64,000 nucleotides of DNA from Sphingopyxis sp. Root154 (GCF_001427105.1 NZ_LMGI01000003.1:226618-290617); one strand, 5' to 3'; counted from the stretch's first letter, positions 34,475-44,136 are shown. Program-made: numbers and translations. The notes: generated by a model not told the origin, from the letters alone.

Positions 34475-37177
34475 TCAGTCGCGCTTGCCGTAAGCAACGC
34501 CGCCGATAACGGTCTCCGACCCGTCAGCGCCGCGGACCTGCATGCCGAACGGCGTCACATGCTCCTGCCCGGCGGGACCGTAGAGATGCCCAAATGCGTC
34601 GCCGCTCGAACCCGGCGGCAGCGTGTCTCGCTTGAGTCCCATCGATATCTGATTGAGGCGCTGTCCATCGACGAGCGAATAGCCGAGCGCACCGTTGAAG
34701 ATGAAATCGCCGAAGTTGAAATTTGTCCCGTCGGCGAGATTGCGGCCGGCCAGTGTCAGGTCGAGCTGGGTGGCGAGCGACGTAAAGTTGACCGACAGCT
34801 TGCTGGTGCCGCTGATGTCATATTCGGCAAAGCCGATACCACGAACCGTTCCATAGCCGGTCGCGAGGCCGTTGTAGGTACCGGTCCCCGACCGCGGCAT
34901 GAGCGTTTCGGCCGTCGGCGTGCCCAAGGCGAAATAGCTGTACCGGGTCGTGTCGCGATTGATCGGTGCGCCTTCCACGGTCTTCGATACGAGGCCGATG
35001 AAGCTTGCATAGGTGAGCTGGATGGCTGGATTGCCGGCACCCGGACGAAGCAGGCTGATACGATGCGTCGTATTGCCGCTCGCTACATTGAAGACATCGA
35101 ATTTGGCATCGCTCGCGGCGGTATCGCGATCGGCGGTCCCGAAGCGCAGCGTCTCCAGAAGCTGGTCCTGATGGTCGCCGCCGAACTCGCGGACGATATA
35201 GCTGCCCGTTTGCGGGTCATAGGTAATGCGGGGCTGTAATCCGGTCCTCGAAACCGACGGCGGGCCGAGCGAAAATTGCCGACCGGACGGTTGGTCGACC
35301 GTGATCCCCGCCTGCGCCTTGCTGCTGATGAAGACCGTGGTCTCCGTGAGGTCGGCGAGCGCTTTCGTGCTCGCATTGGCGGACGGGTCGAGCGAAGCGG
35401 TGATCGTGCCCGCAGCGACGTCGCCGCCGCTGTCGCTCGCCTTGAATATCGCGCCAAGCTCTTTCCCCGCGGGGCCATAGAAGCGGCCCGACAGATCGCC
35501 GCGATAGGTATCGCTTGCCGCGAGTTCGATCGAACCCGTAAAGCTGTTGGCGCTGCTCGCGAGTTGCGCGGTGCCGGTATAGGAGCCGTTGCCAACGGCA
35601 CGCGGGCCCGTAATCGGCCGGTAGACGATGTCGAATGCGCCGCGAATGTCGATGGCGCCGGTCGCGAAATTGACCTGGATCACACCGGGACCGGCGATGT
35701 CGAGCAGGCTGTCATACCCCTGATCGGTCATCGAACCCGCGATGCTGCTCTTGAAAAAACTTGTTCCCGACCGGACGATGTCGGCGTTCGCGGTAGGGAA
35801 GCCGTAGATGAAGAAATTCGATGTCACGAACGAACTGGTCGCATCGCCGTCGGTAAAGACGTAGCGCGCGCCCGTGACGTGGGTGCCGCCATTGAGAAAT
35901 TGCAGCGTGCTGCGCGTCGTCCCGATTCCCTTGGTCCAATGCGAGCCGGGGGCAGCATTGTCGGGTACCCGGTCGGGACCGAAAAACTCGGCCTTGTCGC
36001 CGGCGACGATCGTATAGCTTTTGTAGCCCGCGTCATAATGCACGAGGAAATCGGACGCCTGCGTCAATTTGTTACTGCTGTTGTTCGAGCCATTGGCGTA
36101 GGTCGCCTTCAGGATAACTCCCGAATTTTCGAAGAACTGGCTGTTCGCTATATTGACGAAATCGCTGTTGACGGGCGTGTCCGGATTTTTGCGGCCGAGT
36201 ATGATGCCGGCGGCTGCGTTTCCGCCATTGTTCTTGACATGCCAAGCCGCGCCGACTTCCTGCGCGCCGGGCCCGAAAAAGCGTCCGTCGATCTGCCCGG
36301 TCATCGACCCGAGCGAATAATATTCGAACCGCCCCGAGAAATTGTTGCTCGCGCTGGCGATCGTCGCCGTGCCGTTGAAGGTCGTCCCCCCGTCGGCCTC
36401 GCCCGTGATGACGATCGAGCCTTTGGCGAAATCGACGTAGAGCGTCCCCCGCCCGGCGAGCGGCGAGGGCGCCGAATTGGGATAGCCCATCACCCCGATC
36501 AGATCGATGCCGTAATTGGCTGTCCCCGAACGGGGAAGGGCGGCATCAGGGGTTTCGACGCCATAGGCAAAGCCGTCGACCGATCCGCTGGTCGATGTTG
36601 CCCCGCTTACCGTGCGCTCCCAGAAGCCCCCCGCGACATATTGATAAGTCAGGCGGCCGCTGGTTCCCGGCTTGGTCAGGGTGAGGACATCTGCCGTCCC
36701 GCCATTGGTCCGGATATAGACGGTTGCGGCGGCCGAACTTCGGGCCGCATCGATGTCGGCTGGGCGGAATGTCTGGCTACGGCCGTCGGTCGTCACCGTA
36801 TAGCTTCGGTCGGTTGCCGAATATTCGATCGTCACCGTCGCACGGGCCGCATTGGTCGTCCCTAGCGACCCGTCGAGTGGCACCGTGGCCGTGCCGGTTG
36901 CCGCGTCGTTGGTGAAGCGCTCGCTGCTTGCAAGATTGATCAGATCGGCGTTGGCCGTCGTTGGCGTTGGCGTTGGCGTTGGCGTTGGCGTTGGCGTTGG
37001 CGTTGGCGTTGGCGTTGGCGTTGGCGTTGGCGTCGGTGTCGGCGTCGGCGTAGGCGTAGGAGTCGGGGTTGGAGGCGTTGGCGTGCTGTTGACGCCGCCT
37101 CCACCGCCACCGCCGCATGCGGACAGCGCAAAAGCCATAACAAGCGACGACGCAGCGGCCGCGAAGCGATTTTTCAT
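34475..37177 (-). CDS. TbpB-like surface lipoprotein with three beta-barrel modules
   Basis: 900 residues. Signal peptide with lipobox L-S-A-C (Cys21), a Gly7 stretch, and a Thr-Pro repeat linker (about residues 30-72) encoded by the hexamer array. Three TbpB-type (transferrin-binding protein B barrel) modules follow, each closing with the family motif: [15 protein letters not shown] near 296, [15 protein letters not shown] near 562, [15 protein letters not shown] near 861. Each is preceded by the usual strands ([47 protein letters not shown]). Such lipoproteins are exported to the cell surface by Slam, whose gene lies 43 bases upstream. The ligand (metal carrier, haem, host or environmental protein) is unknown. 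Confidence 0.85.
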   Translation of the reverse strand: MKNRFAAAASSLVMAFALSACGGGGGGGVNSTPTPPTPTPTPTPTPTPTPTPTPTPTPTPTPTPTPTPTPTPTTANADLINLASSERFTNDAATGTATVPLDGSLGTTNAARATVTIEYSATDRSYTVTTDGRSQTFRPADIDAARSSAAATVYIRTNGGTADVLTLTKPGTSGRLTYQYVAGGFWERTVSGATSTSGSVDGFAYGVETPDAALPRSGTANYGIDLIGVMGYPNSAPSPLAGRGTLYVDFAKGSIVITGEADGGTTFNGTATIASASNNFSGRFEYYSLGSMTGQIDGRFFGPGAQEVGAAWHVKNNGGNAAAGIILGRKNPDTPVNSDFVNIANSQFFENSGVILKATYANGSNNSSNKLTQASDFLVHYDAGYKSYTIVAGDKAEFFGPDRVPDNAAPGSHWTKGIGTTRSTLQFLNGGTHVTGARYVFTDGDATSSFVTSNFFIYGFPTANADIVRSGTSFFKSSIAGSMTDQGYDSLLDIAGPGVIQVNFATGAIDIRGAFDIVYRPITGPRAVGNGSYTGTAQLASSANSFTGSIELAASDTYRGDLSGRFYGPAGKELGAIFKASDSGGDVAAGTITASLDPSANASTKALADLTETTVFISSKAQAGITVDQPSGRQFSLGPPSVSRTGLQPRITYDPQTGSYIVREFGGDHQDQLLETLRFGTADRDTAASDAKFDVFNVASGNTTHRISLLRPGAGNPAIQLTYASFIGLVSKTVEGAPINRDTTRYSYFALGTPTAETLMPRSGTGTYNGLATGYGTVRGIGFAEYDISGTSKLSVNFTSLATQLDLTLAGRNLADGTNFNFGDFIFNGALGYSLVDGQRLNQISMGLKRDTLPPGSSGDAFGHLYGPAGQEHVTPFGMQVRGADGSETVIGGVAYGKRD
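36961..37032. repeat. hexanucleotide tandem array (12 exact TTGGCG units)
   Basis: Twelve exact TTGGCG units on the plus strand, continuing as degenerate units (TCGGTG, TCGGCG, TAGGCG, TCGGGG) to about 37074. On the coding minus strand each unit reads Thr-Pro, forming the linker between lipid anchor and the first barrel. Unit gain or loss would change linker length without breaking the frame. Confidence 0.95.
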
Positions 37178-37220
37178 TTGATCAGGCCCCCCTGTTCCAT
37201 TTTTCCCGGCAATATACGCT

Positions 37221-38627
37221 TTAGAAAGCAGACGTTATGCCGAATTCTGCACTGATACGGGAATAGTCCCAAATCTCAACGGTCGATTTATTCCGTTCCC
37301 AGCCGACTTTGACTGTTGGGGCAAAGCTACCGATCTTCAGAAAGCGGAAATGGCCGCCAATCGAAGCTTGCAGCCGGTCGTCGACGCGTCGGCGCGGATA
37401 GAGAAAGAGCCGCTGGTCGGCCTCGAGCCTGCTGTAGCCAGCGCTCGCGGTCAGCGTCGTTTGCCCGAACTCGCGGAAGAGATAGGCTGTGAGGCCGCCC
37501 GATGCCGTCGAATAGCCGGGATCGCGCGCGGCTTCGCGGTTGCCACTGATCTGGACGCCGCCGCCGAATTTCGCCGAAAAGGCCCGATCATAGGATGCTG
37601 CGAGCAGGAGGTTGGTCGCATCCTGCAAGCGGTTGCGACGGTTGTTTATGTCGGCGATGCGGCCGTCGAGGCGCAGCTGTGCCTTTTGGCCCATCGGATG
37701 CTGCCAGGTCGCGCCGGCACCGGCGGAGAAACTATAGGGATCGAGGCCGTACCAGCGCCATGTCGCTTCGCCCGATATATTGATCCGGTCCTTGCCCGAT
37801 ACATATTCGGGGCCCGCCTGGATCGACAGCGCGATGTCGTCGAACTGTTCGGCCCGGTAAAGATTGGCATAGGTCGACGCACGGACGAGCAATTGCGAGC
37901 GTTTGTCGATTCCGGTGCGAAAATAGGCCTGTCCGCGCAGCGCGAGCCCCAGCCCCGAACGGGCCTTGGCATCCTCATCCAGCGTGAAGTCGCCGATGAT
38001 CGTCCCCAGCGTGTCCGATCGGGTCGCACGGTTGATATTGCTGTCGGGAGCGAAGGCGATCGCGACCGATCCGCCGAAAGGCTTTTGTGCGCTGAGCGCG
38101 GCGGCATAAAAGCGGATCTGCTGCTCGACCTCGGGCGGCAGGCCGGCCGCTTGGGCGGAACGCAGTTCACGCTCCGCCGCGCGCAGATCGCCCAGCATGA
38201 CCTGCATACGCGCCAACTCGATGCGGACGCGCGCGGCGCCGGGCTTTTCGTCGAGGATCTCGCGAAACAGCACCGCCGCGTCGCGATGCCTTCCAAGATC
38301 GTCGGCGAACATCAACGCCAGCCGGAAGCGCGCCTCGGTACGAAGCTCCAGGTCGGGATTGCCCGCGAGCGCGCGATAGGCGGTTTCGGCGGTTGCGAAA
38401 TCGCGTGCCGCCCGGGCCTGATCCGCAAATGCGAACAACTGCTCGGCCGAAACCCGGACGGGTTGCGGAGCGGTGTCTGTCGCATTTTCCTGAGCCTGGC
38501 CGGGAAGGCTGTAAAAAGCCGCGGTCGCCAATGCCGCCGATATCAGTAATTTTATTGTTTTGCCCCCCAGCGAAACCGGCTGCTGCCGCTGCCGACGCAT
38601 CGACATATAAATGTTCTGCGTCAACAT
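37221..38627 (-). CDS. Slam-type outer-membrane lipoprotein translocator (DUF560)
   Basis: 468 residues. A signal peptide (KTIKLLISAALATAAFYSLPGQAQ) is followed by a tetratricopeptide region (about 45-170: EQLFAFADQARAARDFATAETAYRAL, AVLFREILDEKPGAARVRIELARMQVMLGDLRAAERELRSA) and a C-terminal barrel of about 14 strands starting FGGSVAIAFAPDSNINRAT, the Slam/DUF560 signature, and ending FGITSAF with a terminal Phe. Slam proteins move lipoproteins such as TbpB to the outer leaflet. Cotranscribed with the triple-barrel lipoprotein. The exact start is unclear: Met1, Met8 and Met10 are all possible. Confidence 0.87.
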   Translation of the reverse strand: MLTQNIYMSMRRQRQQPVSLGGKTIKLLISAALATAAFYSLPGQAQENATDTAPQPVRVSAEQLFAFADQARAARDFATAETAYRALAGNPDLELRTEARFRLALMFADDLGRHRDAAVLFREILDEKPGAARVRIELARMQVMLGDLRAAERELRSAQAAGLPPEVEQQIRFYAAALSAQKPFGGSVAIAFAPDSNINRATRSDTLGTIIGDFTLDEDAKARSGLGLALRGQAYFRTGIDKRSQLLVRASTYANLYRAEQFDDIALSIQAGPEYVSGKDRINISGEATWRWYGLDPYSFSAGAGATWQHPMGQKAQLRLDGRIADINNRRNRLQDATNLLLAASYDRAFSAKFGGGVQISGNREAARDPGYSTASGGLTAYLFREFGQTTLTASAGYSRLEADQRLFLYPRRRVDDRLQASIGGHFRFLKIGSFAPTVKVGWERNKSTVEIWDYSRISAEFGITSAF

Positions 38628-38780
38628 CTTCCCCGGTCTGAGCGTATAAATCTACCAAAGCGGGATTCCCGTCGACCAATGCCGCCACCTTTGCTTGACC
38701 GCTTGGCGTCACGGGCGGACAAGTCGAACATGGCTGCCGTCCCGTCGGGACGGCGAGGGGAAATGCGAGGAGACTGGGGA

Positions 38781-40856
38781 ATGAAGAAATTTTTTGCAGG
38801 GGCTGCGAGCCTTGCAATCGCCGTGGCGCTCGTCGTGCCGGCGCTCGCCAACGGAGCGAAGCCGTCCGCATCATTGGCCGCGGCAGCCGACGAGGCGGCA
38901 GGCAGCGCCGAGGCCGGGTCGCTGAAGGCGCTGACGTTCGGCAAGTGGGGCGTCGACCTTGGTGCCCGCGATCCGTCGGTGAAGCCGGGCGACGATTTCG
39001 ACAAATATGCCAATGGCGGCTGGTTCGCGCGTACCGAAATTCCGTCGGATCAGGCGTCGGCGGGGGTCGATTACGACGTCTACAACCTGACCCAGCGCCA
39101 GCTGCGCGCGGTCGTCGCCGGCGCTCCCGCGGCGAGCCAGGTGGGCGGACTATATCAGAGCTTCATGGACGAGGCGCGCGTCGAAACGCTCGCCGCGAAG
39201 CCGCTGATGGCCGACATCGCCGCGGTCGCCGCGATCAAGGACAAGAGCGAAATGGCGCGCTTCATGGGCGGCACGCAGGGGACGTTCGGATCGACGATCG
39301 TCAGCGGTGGACCCTATGCCGACACCGCCGATCCGACCGTCAACGTCCTGTGGCTGGGGCAGGCGGGGATCGGCCTGCCGGAACGCGACTATTATCTGAA
39401 CGACAGCTTCAAGCCGCAGCGCGATGCGTACCGCGCCTATATCGCGCGGACGATGAAGATGGCGGGCAATGCCGACCCCGAAAAGGCGGCCGATGCCATC
39501 ATGGCGTTCGAGACCGAGATCGCGAAAGTCAGCTGGGCGATCGCCGACCGCCGCGACATCGGCAAGATCAACAACCCGATGTCGGCGGATGAACTGGCGG
39601 CCTATGCGCCGGGGCTCGACTGGAGCGCCTGGTTTGCGGGTTCGGGTATCGCGCCGCAAAAGCGCATCATCGTCAACGAAAAGACCGCGGTGCGCGACAT
39701 CGCGGCGCTATACGCAAAGACCCCGCTCGACACGATCAAGCTGTGGCAGCAATTCCATGTCGCCGACAACGCCGCGCCCTATCTGTCGAAGTCATTCGTC
39801 GACAGCCGCTTCGAATATACCAAGGCGCTGAGCGGCGTTGGCGAGCTCCGTCCACGCTGGAAACGCGGCCTGACGCTGGTCGACGGCAGCCTCGGCGAAC
39901 TCGTCGGCGAAACCTATTCGAAGCAATATTTCCCTGCGAGCGCGAAGGCGAAGATGGAGGTGCTCGTCACCAACCTGAAGCTCGCGATGGGCGACCGCAT
40001 CCGGAACAACAGCTGGATGGCGCCCGCGACCAAGGACGCGGCGTTAGCCAAGCTCGCGAAGATGGACGTGATGGTCGGCTATCCCGACAAATGGCGCGAT
40101 TATTCGGGGTTGAAGATCGATCCCGCCGACCTTTACGGCAATGTGAAGCGCAGCGCGGCGTTCGAATATGCCTATGCGCTGTCGGATCTCAACAAGCCCG
40201 TCGACCGCAAGAAATGGTCGATGAACCCGCAGGAAGTGAACGCCTATAATGGCGGGCTCGAGAACAAGATCGTGTTCCCGGCGGGCATCCTTCAGGCACC
40301 CTATTTCAGCGAGAGTGTCGACGACGCGGTCAATTATGGCGCGATCGGCGCCGTCATCGGCCACGAGATCACCCACGGCTTCGACGACCAGGGCCGCAAG
40401 ATCGACGCCGAGGGCGCGGTGCGCGACTGGTGGACGCCCGAGGATGCGGCGCGTTTCGATGCGCAGGCAAAGGCATTCGGCGCGCAATATGCGACCTATG
40501 AGGCGGCACCGGGATCGTTCATCAACCCCGACCTGACGATGGGCGAGAATATCGCCGATCTGGCGGGGCTCGAGGTCGCCTATGACGCTTACCGTCGCTC
40601 GCTGGGCGGCAAGCCCGCGCCAGTGATCGACGGGCTGACGGGCGACCAGCGCTTTTTCCTCGCCTTTGCGCAGGCGTGGCGGACGAAACAGCGCGAGGAT
40701 GCGATCAAGCAGCAGGTCGCGAGCGATCCGCACAGCCCGGCGCGCTGGCGCATCATTGGGCCTGTGCGTAACGTCGATGCGTGGTACAAGGCGTTCAGCG
40801 TCGCTGCGGGCGCCAAATATTATCTGAAGCCCGAGGACCGCACGCGGATCTGGTAG
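38781..40856 (+). CDS. M13-family zinc metallopeptidase
   Basis: 691 residues. Signal peptide KKFFAGAASLAIAVALVVPALANG. N-terminal M13 domain: DPSVKPGDDFDKYANGGWFARTEIPSDQASAGVDYDVY. Catalytic domain: zinc motif HEITH in IGAVIGHEITHGFDDQGRKID, third ligand in ENIADLAGLEVAYDAY, substrate-binding NAYNGGLENKIVFPAGILQAPYF. The tail HSPARWRIIGPVRNVDAWYKAFSV is the neprilysin/PepO C-terminus, though it ends EDRTRIW where many members have a Cys-x-x-W. Secreted oligopeptidase. ATG 38781 follows GGGGA. Confidence 0.93.
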   Translation: MKKFFAGAASLAIAVALVVPALANGAKPSASLAAAADEAAGSAEAGSLKALTFGKWGVDLGARDPSVKPGDDFDKYANGGWFARTEIPSDQASAGVDYDVYNLTQRQLRAVVAGAPAASQVGGLYQSFMDEARVETLAAKPLMADIAAVAAIKDKSEMARFMGGTQGTFGSTIVSGGPYADTADPTVNVLWLGQAGIGLPERDYYLNDSFKPQRDAYRAYIARTMKMAGNADPEKAADAIMAFETEIAKVSWAIADRRDIGKINNPMSADELAAYAPGLDWSAWFAGSGIAPQKRIIVNEKTAVRDIAALYAKTPLDTIKLWQQFHVADNAAPYLSKSFVDSRFEYTKALSGVGELRPRWKRGLTLVDGSLGELVGETYSKQYFPASAKAKMEVLVTNLKLAMGDRIRNNSWMAPATKDAALAKLAKMDVMVGYPDKWRDYSGLKIDPADLYGNVKRSAAFEYAYALSDLNKPVDRKKWSMNPQEVNAYNGGLENKIVFPAGILQAPYFSESVDDAVNYGAIGAVIGHEITHGFDDQGRKIDAEGAVRDWWTPEDAARFDAQAKAFGAQYATYEAAPGSFINPDLTMGENIADLAGLEVAYDAYRRSLGGKPAPVIDGLTGDQRFFLAFAQAWRTKQREDAIKQQVASDPHSPARWRIIGPVRNVDAWYKAFSVAAGAKYYLKPEDRTRIW

Positions 40857-40872
40857 TCCTGAGACCCCTTTC

Positions 40873-42405
40873 TCAGGATTGGGCGGGGGCGGCCTCGTGT
40901 CGTCCCCGTACCGCCATCACGGTGAGCGACAAGGCTGCGCCGACGATAACGAACAGCGCGGGAAAGCCGCCGAGCACCGACATCATGCGGATCCCGTCGA
41001 TGCCGCCGCCCGCGACGAGAACGATTGCGACCAACCCCACAGTGACTCCCCACACCGCCTGCACCCACAGCGGCGCCTCGGGGGCGTCGGGCGTAATGCC
41101 GCGGGTCGACAGCGCGCTCATCGCCGACACATTGGCGTCGGCGCCGGCGACATAAGACAGGAAGATCGCGAACAGCACGACCCCGGCAACGACAGGTCCG
41201 CCGCCGAGCGCGCTGAACAGCCGGAACAGCACCGGATCGGGGCCTTGCGCGGTCAGCACGGCGTAAAGGCTGGCGCCGCTCTGTTGGTCGAACGCGATCG
41301 TCGCACCGGCGATCGCCGCCATCCACACCGCGCCGAACAGCGACGGCAGGATCAGGTTATACAGGATGAAGGCGCGGACGCTGTACCCCACCGCGAGACG
41401 GCCGAGGAAAAGCGCGGTCACGGGCGCCCACGCGAACCAGTTGGCCCAATTGAAGATCGTCCATTGCCGATGCCAGCCGGTGTCGACGTCGAGGCCGAGG
41501 TTGCGCGGGATGAAGGTCTGGAAATAATCGACAACGCCGCGCAGCGATAGCCCGAGCATCTCGGCGGTCGGACCCGCAATCAGGACAAAGGCGATGATCG
41601 CGAAGAACAGCCAGGTGTTGAGCACCGAAAGACCCGCAATGCCCTTTTGCAACCCCGTCGCGGCGGAAATCAGGAAGCTCGCGACGATCGCTCCTGCAAT
41701 CGCCCAGCGTAGCGGCGTGCCGCCGTCGAAGGCGCCGATCCCCTCGACCCCGCCCGCGAGCGCGAGGAGACCGGCGCCGAGCGACGCCGCCATGCCCGCG
41801 ACGAGCGCATAAAGGCAGATGATGTCGATGCCGGTGCCAACCGGACCATGCGCGCGCTGGCCGAGCAGCGGAACGAACAGCGACGACAGGCTGAAGGGTT
41901 CGCTGCGGTTGTAATAGACAAGCGCGAAGGCGAGGCCCGCGACCGTGTAGATGGCGTAGGGCGTCAGCGTCCAGTGAAGGAACATCGTAGACATGGCGAA
42001 GGTCGCCGCCGCTTCGCTGCCCGGTTCGAGCCCCAGCATTGCAGGCGGATCGTTGAGATGGAAGAGCGGCTCGGCGGCGCCCCAGAACAGGATGCCGGTG
42101 GCGATCGTCGTGCAAAGCGTCACCGCGAACCAGCGCCATCGGGTCAATATCGGTTGCGCGGCCGGTCCGCCGATGATCCGCCCGCCGAGCGGCGAAACGG
42201 AAATGCCCGCCAGAAGGATGAGAAAGCCGATCCCCGCCCAAGCGAAGAGCGACGAGAAATAACGCAATATCCAGTCATTGATCGCCGTCTCGGCCGCCAC
42301 GACGGAGGGTCCCTGCCAAAGGCTGAGAATGACGGCGGCGAGAAGCACCGCGAGGGGCGTGAAAAACACCGGGCGATTGAGGGGATGCTTTGGAGATGCT
42401 GGCAA
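40873..42405 (-). CDS. BCCT-family transporter (divergent)
   Basis: About 510 residues with some 12 membrane spans. The family region is WTIFNWANWFAWAPVTALFLGRLAVGYSVRAFILYNLILPSLFG, matching the BCCT signature but with Asn where the family usually has Tyr and Trp (FNWANW against FYWAWW). The first-half motif ATGILFWGAAEPLFHLNDPP matches FWGxAEPLxH, while the upstream Gly-Met-Gly-Ile-Gly stretch of sodium-coupled betaine carriers is absent. Substrate and coupling ion are therefore uncertain. The start is unclear: TTG 42405 precedes NRPVFFTPLAV, and no ATG is in frame nearby. Confidence 0.82.
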   Translation of the reverse strand: MPASPKHPLNRPVFFTPLAVLLAAVILSLWQGPSVVAAETAINDWILRYFSSLFAWAGIGFLILLAGISVSPLGGRIIGGPAAQPILTRWRWFAVTLCTTIATGILFWGAAEPLFHLNDPPAMLGLEPGSEAAATFAMSTMFLHWTLTPYAIYTVAGLAFALVYYNRSEPFSLSSLFVPLLGQRAHGPVGTGIDIICLYALVAGMAASLGAGLLALAGGVEGIGAFDGGTPLRWAIAGAIVASFLISAATGLQKGIAGLSVLNTWLFFAIIAFVLIAGPTAEMLGLSLRGVVDYFQTFIPRNLGLDVDTGWHRQWTIFNWANWFAWAPVTALFLGRLAVGYSVRAFILYNLILPSLFGAVWMAAIAGATIAFDQQSGASLYAVLTAQGPDPVLFRLFSALGGGPVVAGVVLFAIFLSYVAGADANVSAMSALSTRGITPDAPEAPLWVQAVWGVTVGLVAIVLVAGGGIDGIRMMSVLGGFPALFVIVGAALSLTVMAVRGRHEAAPAQS

Positions 42406-42538
42406 ATGATCGGCCGATCGGACATGGTCAGAAGGATCAGCATGACGTTTGCCCGGCGCAAGGTCAATTCGGGGCGGGAACGGCCCATCGGGCAAAGCGT
42501 TGGATCGGCAGACATGTGGATGTGAAGGAGAAGCTTCG

Positions 42539-42937
42539 ATGACCAGAAATATGATGGCGGCCACCGCCGCGCTTGCGCTGCTCGCCTCGGGTCAGGCGGC
42601 CGCCTTCCAGACGCCGGCCGATACGACGTCGGCGGCGAAACCAGCCAAGGACGGCACGACGGCCGAAGAGCGGTCGAACACGGCGCGGCTCAACGCCGAA
42701 CAGGCGTCGCGCGCCAGGGCCGACAACACGACCTATGCGCAGGAAGTTTCCGCCGCGCAGCAACAGGTCGCGCACGACCAGACGGTGTTCACCGAGGAAA
42801 CCGCCGTTTATGAGGCCGAGAAGGCACGCGTCGCCGCGATGTCGGCCGAAGAGCGGATGAAATGGGAAGCCGACGCCGCTGCGTGCAAGGCCGGCGACAC
42901 GACCCGCTGCGCCGCGCCGACAAAGCCGCCGCGCTAA
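42539..42937 (+). CDS. secreted protein of unknown function
   Basis: 132 residues. Signal peptide TRNMMAATAALALLASGQAAAFQ; the mature part is charged and helical, likely coiled coil (ERSNTARLNAEQASRARADNTTYAQEVSAAQQQVAHDQTVFTEETAVYEAEKARVAAM), ending in a small Cys pair (ACKAGDTTRCAAP) that could form a disulfide. Good ribosome-binding site AAGGAG. I do not recognise the family; a periplasmic or envelope structural role is plausible. Convergent with the next gene. Confidence 0.75.
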   Translation: MTRNMMAATAALALLASGQAAAFQTPADTTSAAKPAKDGTTAEERSNTARLNAEQASRARADNTTYAQEVSAAQQQVAHDQTVFTEETAVYEAEKARVAAMSAEERMKWEADAAACKAGDTTRCAAPTKPPR

Positions 42938-42941
42938 GGCG

Positions 42942-43430
42942 TCAATATTCGGCGGGCACCGGCGCCTTTGTGATGTCGGGGGGAGAGGCTTCGCCCGCTG
43001 GCATATCGGTGGGCGGGTCTTCCCCCGTTGCCGCTGCGGCAGGCTCTGGGTCGGGAAAGCGGCCGCCGTATCGATAGTCGTCGGAGACATCGGCCAGGAT
43101 CGGCGGATCGACGTCGACCGCCCCGAGCTCGCGAAACGCGTCATCGCTCATCATTTCGTCGCGATGCGCCCGCAGCCTTATAGCGACGCCGTAGCTGTCC
43201 GCGCAGTCGAGGCACGGCGCGGCCCCGCTGCCTTGCGGCGCCAGCGCGTCGGGATTGGCGCTGAGGCGCGAATAGGATGCCGGCTCGCTGCCCCCACCGC
43301 CCAATCGCGTCCCGACGGCCATTTCGCCCAGCAAAGCCCCGCCGATGACCCCAGCGAGCGCAAGCGCCCACCAACGGAACAGGCGCGCGCCCGTGCGGCG
43401 ACTCGCAGCGAAAGATAATTTCCTCGCCAT
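42942..43430 (-). CDS. membrane-anchored protein of unknown function
   Basis: 162 residues. Basic N-terminus (ARKLSFAASRRTGARLFR), a single span (WWALALAGVIGGALLGEMAVG), then a periplasmic part with a CxxC-like pair (APCLDCADSYGVAIRLRAHRDEMMSDDAFRELGAVDVDPPI) and a Pro/acidic tail. The PCLDCADSYG motif might bind metal or form a disulfide. Family not recognised. Ends four bases from the convergent gene at 42937. Confidence 0.7.
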   Translation of the reverse strand: MARKLSFAASRRTGARLFRWWALALAGVIGGALLGEMAVGTRLGGGGSEPASYSRLSANPDALAPQGSGAAPCLDCADSYGVAIRLRAHRDEMMSDDAFRELGAVDVDPPILADVSDDYRYGGRFPDPEPAAAATGEDPPTDMPAGEASPPDITKAPVPAEY

Positions 43431-43584
43431 TGGTCAATTTGGCCATGAACATACGCCGGATGCAAGCCCGGCGCCATGATGTTGCCGCGCGGTCGGCCAT
43501 TCGTCGACGGATCGACGCGCTTCGTCTGTCAATCGAGCGGCTGTCCGCCCTGATCGATCCAAAGGCGATTCTCATGACGTCCAG

Positions 43585-43644
43585 GGGGTATCACCCCTTT
43601 GCGGGGTATCGGAAGACGGTCTCCCCGGTCCGCCAGCCGGTATC
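43585..43644. promoter_or_regulatory. GGTATC repeats upstream of urcA-like gene
   Basis: GGGGTATC occurs at 43585-43592 and again at 43603-43610 (18-base period), and GGTATC at 43639-43644, all within 90 bases of the UrcA-family ATG. They could be operator half-sites; no known regulator consensus was matched. Confidence 0.3.
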
Positions 43645-43674
43645 CCGCATCCTTTTTGAAGAGAGGACTCCCCC

Positions 43675-44025
43675 ATGGCGAAATTTTCATTCCTGCTGGC
43701 AGCGCCGGTTGCGCTGGCTGGCTTTGCGGTTCCGGCCGCAGCCGAAGGCGATGGCGAGCGGCATACCGCTGTCGTGCGATACGATGACCTGGACCTGTCG
43801 GGCGCCGACGGCCGCGAGCGGTTGAACGCCCGAGTCAAATTTGCCGTCCAGAAAGTGTGCGGCACCCGGCTGCATTATCGGCAGGGCCTTCGCGAACGTG
43901 CCGTTGCCAATCGCTGCGAGGACAGCGCGATGGCCGACGCCGATGTGAAACTGGCCGGCCTGTTCAACGGCGAAAGCGCCCGCCTGGCCGATCGCGGCCG
44001 GATTGTCGTCGCCGCCGCGCCCTGA
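43675..44025 (+). CDS. UrcA-family secreted protein
   Basis: 116 residues. Signal peptide AKFSFLLAAPVALAGFAVPAAAEG, then the UrcA pattern: TAVVRYDDLDLSGADGRERLNARVKFAVQKVCG, two Cys (VCG and RCEDSAMADADVKLAGL) likely in a disulfide, and a C-terminal strand. UrcA proteins are common in Caulobacter and sphingomonads, and the founding member is uranium-responsive; the molecular role is unknown. The ribosome-binding site GAGAGGA lies upstream of ATG 43675. Confidence 0.87.
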   Translation: MAKFSFLLAAPVALAGFAVPAAAEGDGERHTAVVRYDDLDLSGADGRERLNARVKFAVQKVCGTRLHYRQGLRERAVANRCEDSAMADADVKLAGLFNGESARLADRGRIVVAAAP

Positions 44026-44092
44026 CCAACTCCGTCGTATGTTAATCCCAAAAGGCGGTCATGCCCCGGCAGCATGGCCGCCTTTCCTGTGG

Positions 44093-44136
44093 AGGGTCCG
44101 TACTCAATTACGGCGCCGTAATTGAGTACGGACCCT
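44093..44136. repeat. perfect 44-bp palindrome
   Basis: AGGGTCCGTACTCAATTACGGC (44093-44114) is followed with no spacer by its exact reverse complement (44115-44136), centred on GGCGCC. It lies between the convergent urcA-like and lytTR genes and covers the first two bases (44135-44136) of the lytTR stop codon. There is no following U-run. It could be a cruciform-forming binding site, a bidirectional transcription end, or the remnant of a mobile element. Confidence 0.9.

Noticed and set aside
36958..37074. CRISPR-like array
   Set aside because: Units are contiguous hexamers with no spacers; coding linker, not CRISPR.
36777..37181. Frames encoding Gly-Val or Ala-Asn repeats over the hexamer array
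   Set aside because: Alternative-frame readings of the tandem repeat; the Thr-Pro frame belongs to a lipoprotein with a proper signal and lipobox.
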